This document shows, piece after piece, positions 58,297-64,000 of a DNA stretch of 64,000 bases. Within the stretch, counting starts at the first letter, position 1; each line of letters starts with the position of its first letter. The stretch is taken from the NCBI GenBank assembly GCA_040398845.1, contig JBBATH010000013.1, positions 1 through 64,000 on the forward strand. The letters are read 5' to 3'. Source of the DNA: WLND01 sp040398845. GTDB lineage: Bacteria > Actinomycetota > Actinomycetes > S36-B12. The notes under the pieces are model-generated. The model did not search any database. It saw nothing but the letters and a program-made list of their open reading frames with translations, and was not told where the DNA came from. Position numbers and translations under genes: made by a program.

Positions 58297-59607
58297 CTAC
58301 CTGCCTGATGCCGACGAACGTCTACGGGACAGTGCATCGACGCTCGCGGCGACGAGAAGCACTCCGCCGGTGACGACGTACTGGATTCCGGATTGGGAGG
58401 TGATGAGTGGCAGGCCATTCGCGATGACCGCCACGACGAGGCCTCCCACGATTGCATCAACGACCCGGCCTCGCCCGCCGAACAGCGAGGTGCCACCGAT
58501 GACCGCAGCGCCAACCGCAAACAGCAGGGTCTGGGCCCCGCCTGTCGTCGGCGAAACGGAGTTATCGCGCGAGGCGAGGAGGACGCCCGCAACCGCAGCG
58601 AGGGTCGAGCAGATCATGAAGCAAGTGATCTTGATACTCGACACCTTGATACCTGCTCGTCGGGCAGCCTCCGTGTTGCCGCCCACCGCGTAAACATGGC
58701 GGCCAAAGGAGGTGCGACTCAGGAGGAATGTCAACCCAACGAGGAGCACGAGCACGACGAGGACCGCCCACGGGACACCCTGAATGATCGGGATGCACCC
58801 GACTGGCTCATTCGGTGGCCCCATAACGACGCAAGACTGCTTGCCAGTGCGGACGATCTGGCGTTCACCGTTGAGGAGGTAGACCGCGACTCCGAGCATG
58901 ATCGCGATGGAGATGACCTTCGCGGCCCACACCGTCGTCGACGAGCTCACCAGGCCTGCGGATCGTCGCGACTTGATCGACCGTAGGGTCACCGCGCCAT
59001 AGCCCACCACCACGACGGCCGCAAGGAGCCAGCCCGTCCAAACTGGCATGTTGCGATTCATGATGGCGAGGAGGAAGTCATTTTGAATCGGGATCGTGCC
59101 ACCCTCACCGATGATGAGGAGCATGACGCCCTGTAGGCCGAGGAACGCAGCAAGCGTCACGACAAAGGAAGGGATACCCAAGCGGGCAACGAGGAGACCA
59201 AGAAGGAGGCCGATGAGCGTCCCGGTGAGGAGGCCCGCACCGAGCGCCAGCGGCCAGGCCAGGCCCCACTTCGTCAAGGTCACCGCGAGCACTGCAGCAG
59301 AGGTTCCCGCGGCGAAACCCGCTGAGAGGTCGATCTCCCCGAGCAAAAGGACGAACACCAGCCCCATGGCGAGCACGATGATCGCCGTGCCCTGGTTGAG
59401 GAGATTCGCGAAGTTGAGGGCGGTGAAGAAGGTGCCGCTTTCCAGCACGCTGAAGAGTGCGACGAGGACGATGAGACCGAGGACCGCGGGGAGAGAGCCG
59501 ACGTCGCCGCCCTTCACCCTGCGGAAATAGTCGCCTAGCGCCCGGCCGACACCAGCGGTGTCGCCAGCCTCCGGGACATCCACGTCGGTAATCTGCGGCG
59601 CGCTCAT
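58297..59607 (-). CDS. xylH: Xylose ABC transporter permease
   Basis: 436 aa, long for the family, with about ten hydrophobic segments (AIIVLAMGLVFVLLLGEIDLSAGFAAG is the BPD_transp_2 core). VYAVGGNTEAARRAGI is the conserved sugar-permease loop. It overlaps the ATPase gene by 4 bases. Member of the CUT2 ribose/xylose/galactose class, which pairs with one ATPase and a lipoprotein. Confidence 0.9.
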   Translation of the reverse strand: MSAPQITDVDVPEAGDTAGVGRALGDYFRRVKGGDVGSLPAVLGLIVLVALFSVLESGTFFTALNFANLLNQGTAIIVLAMGLVFVLLLGEIDLSAGFAAGTSAAVLAVTLTKWGLAWPLALGAGLLTGTLIGLLLGLLVARLGIPSFVVTLAAFLGLQGVMLLIIGEGGTIPIQNDFLLAIMNRNMPVWTGWLLAAVVVVGYGAVTLRSIKSRRSAGLVSSSTTVWAAKVISIAIMLGVAVYLLNGERQIVRTGKQSCVVMGPPNEPVGCIPIIQGVPWAVLVVLVLLVGLTFLLSRTSFGRHVYAVGGNTEAARRAGIKVSSIKITCFMICSTLAAVAGVLLASRDNSVSPTTGGAQTLLFAVGAAVIGGTSLFGGRGRVVDAIVGGLVVAVIANGLPLITSQSGIQYVVTGGVLLVAASVDALSRRRSSASGR

Positions 59608-60392
59608 GCGACGGCTCCATTCGAGAGGACCTCAGGTTGCACACCGAGGTCACCGCTGCGGCCCGAGGTGATGAGTTCGACGACCTGAGCGTGGGTGACG
59701 TCCTTCTTATGGACCTGGGCCGCCATCATTCCGAGGTAGAGGCAGGCAATGTTGTCGGCGACCTGGAAGACATCGTTCATATTGTGCGAGATGAGGATGA
59801 CCGCGAGGCCGTTGTCGGCCAGACGCCGGACTAGGTTGAGAACCTGTTCGGTCTGTGCAACACCGAGGGCTGCAGTGGGCTCGTCAAGAATGACGAGTTT
59901 GGAATTCCAGAGGACGGCGCGGGCGATAGCGACGGTCTGTCGCTGACCCCCCGACAGGCTCGAGACCTGCTGGCGAACGGACTTCAGCGTGCGGACTGAC
60001 AACCCGGCTAGGGTCTCCTTCGCGCGGCGCTCCATGGTGATCTCGTCAAGAATGACGCCCTTTTTTTCCTCGCGTCCGAGGAACATGTTGTGGACGACGT
60101 CGAGGTTGTCGCAAAGGGCAAGATCCTGGTAAACGACCTCGATACCGAGGGCATTCGCCTGCCGCGGTTCGTGAACACTCGCGGACTTGCCCTCGAATAG
60201 GTATTCACCCGAATCAAAGGAGTGGATACCTGCCACCCCCTTGATCAACGTGCTCTTGCCAGCCCCGTTGTCGCCGACGAGGGCCGTGACCTGACCGGGG
60301 TATGCGTTGAGGTCGACATCGCGGAGGACGTGGACCGCTCCGAAGCTCTTGTTCACCCCTCGCAGTTCGAGGATGGGCTCAGGATTCGTCAT
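59604..60392 (-). CDS. xylG: Sugar ABC transporter ATPase, single-domain
   Basis: 262 aa with Walker A VGDNGAGKST, signature SSLSGGQRQT and Walker B KLVILDEPTAALG, then the H-loop ISHNM. CUT2 ATPases often have two fused domains (about 500 aa); this one has one, which is common in actinobacterial xylose systems. ATG at 60392 matches the family N-terminus. A hairpin at 60463-60497 precedes it. Confidence 0.9.
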   Translation of the reverse strand: MTNPEPILELRGVNKSFGAVHVLRDVDLNAYPGQVTALVGDNGAGKSTLIKGVAGIHSFDSGEYLFEGKSASVHEPRQANALGIEVVYQDLALCDNLDVVHNMFLGREEKKGVILDEITMERRAKETLAGLSVRTLKSVRQQVSSLSGGQRQTVAIARAVLWNSKLVILDEPTAALGVAQTEQVLNLVRRLADNGLAVILISHNMNDVFQVADNIACLYLGMMAAQVHKKDVTHAQVVELITSGRSGDLGVQPEVLSNGAVA

Positions 60393-60462
60393 GGGGTCAC
60401 TTTCTCGCAGGTACGGGTGCACGCGGGGGGAAATGCACCAAGTGCGTTGTCTTTGGATGTGC

Positions 60463-60497
60463 CGGAGGGGACGGGCGACGCGCACCCGTCCCCTCCG
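60463..60497 (-). terminator. Intra-operon hairpin between xylF and xylG
   Basis: 13-bp perfect arms (CGGAGGGGACGGG / CCCGTCCCCTCCG) with a 9-base loop, just after the binding-protein stop. In ABC operons such hairpins stabilise the upstream message, giving more binding protein than ATPase, so partial termination is likely. Confidence 0.7.
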
Positions 60498-60506
60498 TCG
60501 ATCGAA

Positions 60507-61649
60507 TTACTTAACGCCGTACTTCTCGCAGGCAGCCTTGAGCTCATCGGTCGTGCAGAGCTTGTCAGCGGTGGTGAAGCCGTCAGCGATGACATCCTTG
60601 ACCGTCTCGGCAGTGATGCCGACCGGGACGAGGAGCACGCTGGGGACATCCATGCCCGACTCGCTGTCGGCGGTGACGCCGGTTGCGAGTGCATCCGCGC
60701 TGGCCTGATCGCCATTGCTGAGCGCGATCGCAAGTGCGGCAGCAGCCTCAGCCTCAGCCTTGATGGCCTTGTAGACCGTCATGCACTGGGTGCCGAGGAG
60801 CACGCGCTGCAGGCCCTCATCGGTTGCATCCTGACCGGTGACCGGGATCTTGCCGGCCTGGCCGTTGCGATCGAGGACGGCGATTGCCGCGCCACCGAGG
60901 CCATCATTCGCCGAGGCAACGCCGACGAAGTCGCCGTTCGCCTTGGTGTACATCTGCTCGAAGATGGTGCCGGCCTTCGTGTTGTCCCAGTCCGGAACAG
61001 CCTGATCGTCAGCGATGGTGTAACCAGCGTCGGTGACGACCTTCTCGTAGCCCTGCTTGAACAGCGTGGCGTTGTTGTCGGTCGGTGAGCCGTTGAGGAG
61101 CGCAACCGGGCCGTCCATGGTGCCGTTGTCCTGCATGCACTTGACGAGGCCCTCGCCGATCTTGGTGCCGACCGCCACGTTGTCGAAGGACACGTAGTAG
61201 TTGGAGCCGCCACCGAGGGTGAGACGGTCGTAGTCGATGACCGGAACGCCCTGCGCCGCTGCCTTGGCAACAACTGCGGCAGCCGACGGGCTGTCGAGGT
61301 TGACGATGAGGAGCGCCGTGACGCCGCTGGCCAGCATCTGGTCGGCGATGGTCGCGAACTTGGCCTTGTCGCCATTCGCGTTCTGGATGTCGAACTCAAC
61401 GCCGGCTGCCGTGAAGGCATCACCGAGGAACTTGCGGTCTGCAGTCTCCCAGCGAGCTGACGATGCAGCGTCCGGAAGGATGACACCGACCTTGGCGGTC
61501 GTTGCAGGTGCAGCCTCTGATGCAGCGGGGGCTGCCGAGGACGCAGCGGCTGCCGAGCTCTCGGTGCTGGTGCTGGATCCGCCACAGGCGGAGATGAGCA
61601 GTGCCGCAGCCGCGAGGCCTGCAACTACTCCGTAGATCTTCTTGGACAT
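60507..61649 (-). CDS. xylF: Xylose-binding lipoprotein
   Basis: 380 aa exported lipoprotein. The signal peptide YGVVAGLAAAALLISACGG ends in a lipobox (ISAC). A Ser/Ala-rich linker (SSTSTESSAAAASS...) precedes the periplasmic-binding-protein fold, with KVGVILPDAASSARWETAD, VIDYDRLTLGG, VALLNGSPTDNNATLF and VTGQDATDEGLQRVL, as in XylF. ATG at 61649 has AAGGGA upstream. It delivers xylose to the permease. Confidence 0.92.
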   Translation of the reverse strand: MSKKIYGVVAGLAAAALLISACGGSSTSTESSAAAASSAAPAASEAAPATTAKVGVILPDAASSARWETADRKFLGDAFTAAGVEFDIQNANGDKAKFATIADQMLASGVTALLIVNLDSPSAAAVVAKAAAQGVPVIDYDRLTLGGGSNYYVSFDNVAVGTKIGEGLVKCMQDNGTMDGPVALLNGSPTDNNATLFKQGYEKVVTDAGYTIADDQAVPDWDNTKAGTIFEQMYTKANGDFVGVASANDGLGGAAIAVLDRNGQAGKIPVTGQDATDEGLQRVLLGTQCMTVYKAIKAEAEAAAALAIALSNGDQASADALATGVTADSESGMDVPSVLLVPVGITAETVKDVIADGFTTADKLCTTDELKAACEKYGVK

Positions 61650-61745
61650 GTGTATGTCCCTTCCTCGCAAGTTCCCTTGCGCTGTTGGTGGTGTGGTGTC
61701 TTGCCTTTGGTGTGGTGCCGTGCGCCTGTCCCGCTCACACCCCGA

Positions 61746-62909
61746 CTAGATGCCGAGAATGCGATCGATGACGAGTTGGTCGAGCGCTTCATTGCCGTAC
61801 CCGCGATCCGCGAGCTTGGCGGGATCAAATGACTCTTCGAGCAACCGAGCAGCAGCGTCGGCCGAGTAAGGCCCCACTGTCGGTTCCGCGAGTTCCGGGA
61901 CACTGGCTCTCGCCTGCGCCGCCGCAACTCGGGGATCTTGGTCGAACTCGCGGGCCTTGGCCGCGAGTGCGAGATAGGTGCGCATGCACCCGCGTGCGAA
62001 CTCCCAGATGCCCTCGCCCTGCTCACTTCGGTAAGGGCGGGCATCAAAGTGCTTGGGGCCGTCGTAGCCGCTCGACTCCAGGAGGCGGACGAGGAAGAAA
62101 TCGTCCTTGATGCCCTCAGAGCCAAAGCGGAGGTCTTGGTCGTATCGACCGATCTTCTGGTCGTTGAGGTCAATGTGAAAGAGCTTGCCCTGCCACAGGG
62201 CCTGGGCCACACCCTGATAGAAGCTCAGGCCCGCCATGGTTTCGTGCGCGACCTCCGGATTGAGCCCGACCATCTCGGGGTGCTCGAGCATCTGGATGAA
62301 GGCCATTGCGTGCCCAATGGTGGGGAGGAAGGTGTCGCCGCGAGGCTCATTTGGCTTTGGCTCGATGGCGAAGCGAAGGTTGTATCCCTTGTCCTTGGTG
62401 TACCCGCAGAGGAAGTCGAGGGCCTCCTTGAACCGGTCGAGCGCATCGCCAGGCTCCTTGCTGGCGGCACTCTCGACGCCCTCTCGACCGCCCCAGAACA
62501 CATAGGTCGGTGCGCCAAGCTCAGCTGCGACGTCGATGTTTCGCATCGTCTTTTGAATCGCGACTCTGCGGACCGAGCGGTCATTGGAGGTGAATGCGCC
62601 ATCCTTGAACATCGGGTGCCAGAAGAGGTTTGTGGTGGCCATCGAGCAGACGATGCCCGTCTCGTCGAGGCCCTTCTTGAATCGGTCGAGCTCCGCGCGA
62701 CGCTGTGACTCGGGCGCCCCGAAGGACATCAGGTCATCGTCATGGAAGCTGACGCCCCAGGCGCCGATCTCAGCGAGACCCCGGACGAAGTCGACTGGGG
62801 CAATCGGAGGACGTGTTGCCTCACCGAACGGGTCGCGGCCGAGATTGCCGATCGTCCACAGGCCGAACGCGAACTTGTGCTCGGGCTTCGGAGTGAGGTC
62901 GTCTGACAC
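61746..62909 (-). CDS. xylA: Xylose isomerase
   Basis: 387 aa, the actinobacterial class I size. Visible are the catalytic-histidine region ISFHDDD-like (GVSFHDDDLMSFG), the metal residues in AIEPKPNEPRGDTF and in GLNPEVAHETMAGL and the FHIDLNDQKIGRYDQDLRFG segment. It converts D-xylose to D-xylulose with Mg/Mn. The GTG start has AAGGAG upstream. Two palindromes lie between it and xylB. Confidence 0.96.
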   Translation of the reverse strand: MSDDLTPKPEHKFAFGLWTIGNLGRDPFGEATRPPIAPVDFVRGLAEIGAWGVSFHDDDLMSFGAPESQRRAELDRFKKGLDETGIVCSMATTNLFWHPMFKDGAFTSNDRSVRRVAIQKTMRNIDVAAELGAPTYVFWGGREGVESAASKEPGDALDRFKEALDFLCGYTKDKGYNLRFAIEPKPNEPRGDTFLPTIGHAMAFIQMLEHPEMVGLNPEVAHETMAGLSFYQGVAQALWQGKLFHIDLNDQKIGRYDQDLRFGSEGIKDDFFLVRLLESSGYDGPKHFDARPYRSEQGEGIWEFARGCMRTYLALAAKAREFDQDPRVAAAQARASVPELAEPTVGPYSADAAARLLEESFDPAKLADRGYGNEALDQLVIDRILGI

Positions 62910-62944
62910 GTGGGCTTCTCCTTGACGGTGCGTGACACGGATTC

Positions 62945-62961
62945 GCTCGTGTTTCACGAGC
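62945..62961. promoter_or_regulatory. Palindrome upstream of xylA
   Basis: GCTCGTG-TTT-CACGAGC, perfect 7-bp arms, 36 bases before the xylA start. A candidate operator for the ROK regulator or another sugar regulator. Confidence 0.5.
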
Positions 62962-62966
62962 AAGGA

Positions 62967-62985
62967 ATGTTGTCTGCAACAACAT
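62967..62985. promoter_or_regulatory. XylR-type operator candidate upstream of xylA
   Basis: ATGTTGT-CTGCA-ACAACAT, perfect 7-bp arms, like the TTGTTT/AAACAA-rich ROK sites. It lies between xylA and xylB, 58-76 bases before the xylA start. Confidence 0.55.
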
Positions 62986-63066
62986 ATGCATGCAGTCTAC
63001 GGCTGCACAAGGGACTTTCGGCCACAATTTGTAGTGTCCGATAACAATTCGGCAACGATGCCGTAC

Positions 63067-64000
63067 CTAGCCCCCGAAAAGGTCCGTGCGCGCCCGGGCG
63101 TAGGCCTCGCGGATAGCGGGCACCGGGGTCGGGTCGAAATGAATGGTCGGTCCATCGCGCAACTCCTGCCAGGCGGGCGGCCGATTTCCGCCGGACAAAA
63201 CCCATGCCGCCTGCCGGGCCGCACCGTCCGCTACGTACTCACCCGGTGGCGGCACCACGACTGGCACGTCGAAGAGGGTTGCAGCCACCGCGCCAACCGC
63301 CGGGTTTGCAGCGGCCCCTCCCACGAGAAGGATCCTGGTCGGGCTGACTCCGACGCGGACAAGTGCGTCAACAGCATCGGCAAGGCCGCCGAACATGCCC
63401 TCGATCGCGGCCCGCGCCATGTTCTGTGCAGTGAGGTTCTCGCGGGTGATCCCGTGCAGCGACCCCCGTGCGTCGGGGAGGTTCGGGGTGCGCTCACCAT
63501 CGAAGTACGGGAGGAGGGTCAGCCCCCCGGACCCGGGCTCAGCCGCGAGCGCGAGTTCGGCAAGCCCGTCAAAGTCAACGCCCAGCAGCACCGCGGTCGA
63601 CGTGAGCACCCGGGCCGCATTGAGCGTGCAGACGAGTGGAAGGAAATTGCCCGTGGCATCAGCGAACCCAGCCACAAACCCCGAATCGTCTGAGGTGGGG
63701 GTGCTCGAGCCCGCGAAGGCGGTGCCAGATGTTCCAAGGGAGACGACGACATCTCCCGGCGATACATCTAGTGCGAGTGCTGCACCCATGTTGTCGCCAG
63801 TCCCCGGCCCCAGCACGATCCCCGCACGCGTCTCGCCAATCGCCTCCGATGGGCCGGCGACCCGCGGCAGTCGCGGCACATGGCCGAGCGCGAGCCGCAC
63901 GAGGTCTTCGCGGTAGGCACCATCTGCAGGCGACCAGTACCCCGTTCCCGATGCCTCGCCCCGGTCTGTCACGGCGGATTCGGGCCGGCTGGATAGCAGC
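63067..64000 (-). CDS. xylB: Xylulokinase, C-terminal part (cut by the window edge)
   Basis: At least 311 codons of the FGGY kinase C-terminal half, open to the right edge. Motifs are LGPGTGDNMGAALALDVSPGDVVVSLGTSGTAF, YFDGERTPNLPDARGSLHG and ILLVGGAAANPAVGAVAATLF, typical of XylB. It phosphorylates D-xylulose with ATP. The true start and N-terminal FGGY part lie outside. Confidence 0.92.
   Translation of the reverse strand, partial: LLSSRPESAVTDRGEASGTGYWSPADGAYREDLVRLALGHVPRLPRVAGPSEAIGETRAGIVLGPGTGDNMGAALALDVSPGDVVVSLGTSGTAFAGSSTPTSDDSGFVAGFADATGNFLPLVCTLNAARVLTSTAVLLGVDFDGLAELALAAEPGSGGLTLLPYFDGERTPNLPDARGSLHGITRENLTAQNMARAAIEGMFGGLADAVDALVRVGVSPTRILLVGGAAANPAVGAVAATLFDVPVVVPPPGEYVADGAARQAAWVLSGGNRPPAWQELRDGPTIHFDPTPVPAIREAYARARTDLFGG

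Noticed and set aside
1..64000. CRISPR arrays, tRNA or rRNA genes, insertion sequences, prophage
   Set aside because: No regularly spaced 25-40 bp repeats with unique spacers, no cloverleaf, no transposase or integrase reading frame was found. The 23-bp AGTGTAG ladder has only three 7-bp cores and is not CRISPR-like.

Overview
High-G+C actinobacterial chromosome segment. The evidence is the strong G/C third-position bias, frequent GTG/TTG starts, a GpgS-FolP2 gene pair of the mycobacterial type, 3Fe-4S ferredoxin/P450 systems, and a XylR(ROK)-regulated xylose operon. I cannot name the genus. No rRNA, tRNA, CRISPR array or intact insertion sequence was seen. Both ends cut a gene: a GntR regulator on the left and xylulokinase on the right. 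REGION A (1-9.2 kb): GntR regulator, PuuC-type aldehyde dehydrogenase, acyl-CoA dehydrogenase, then CoA-transferase / class I glutamine amidotransferase / glutamine-synthetase-like ligase, then zinc alcohol dehydrogenase and P450. This resembles the gamma-glutamyl amine (Puu) pathway, but with no PuuB-type amine oxidase. REGION B (9.2-27.3 kb): benzoate/aminobenzoate-type CoA ligase, APC permease, acyl-CoA dehydrogenase, amidohydrolase, sulfatase, two DUF202 membrane proteins, a four-gene SsuA/NMT1-type ABC importer, then an alpha/beta hydrolase, a NicX-like 2,5-dihydroxypyridine dioxygenase and a second GS-like ligase, followed by a TetR regulator, an acetoacetate-decarboxylase-fold protein and a luciferase-like oxidoreductase. 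REGION C (27.3-32.8 kb): purU, a second APC permease, an atypical P450 coupled to a GcvT-like methyltransferase, and a TetR regulator with two matching operators. REGION D (32.9-36.9 kb): four-gene overlapping operon gpgS-folP2-LigB-like-MFS. REGION E (36.9-40.9 kb): third GS-like ligase, second amidotransferase, third P450 and a MarR regulator. REGION F (41-45.7 kb): defence/toxin-antitoxin island. Two toxin genes are reduced to remnants (HepT-like and AbiEii-like) beside their intact-looking antitoxins, next to an intact Xre-RES pair and a DUF4143 ATPase preceded by 23-bp-spaced repeats. REGION G (45.7-51.1 kb): PuuD-type gamma-glutamyl hydrolase divergent from an operon for homoprotocatechuate meta-cleavage (HpaE, HpaD, HpaG) that also carries a 3Fe-4S ferredoxin and ferredoxin reductase, probable partners of the window's P450s. 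REGION H (51.1-56.2 kb): uncharacterised protein, L,D-transpeptidase, Gfo/Idh oxidoreductase, pentapeptide-repeat protein, VapBC. REGION I (56.2-64 kb): xylose catabolism (aldose epimerase, ROK regulator, ABC permease/ATPase/binding protein, xylose isomerase, xylulokinase). The main unifying idea is that amines are tagged with glutamate by GS-like ligases, oxidised by P450s and dehydrogenases, and released by class I amidotransferases. A shared 20-21 bp palindromic element of the form ATCGTTyGG-nn-CCnAACGAT occurs at four promoters (25.5, 38.3, 40.35 and 46.4 kb). It links the third ligase/P450 module with the homoprotocatechuate/ferredoxin operon and with the decarboxylase/luciferase-like operon, which suggests one amine-to-ring-cleavage regulon.
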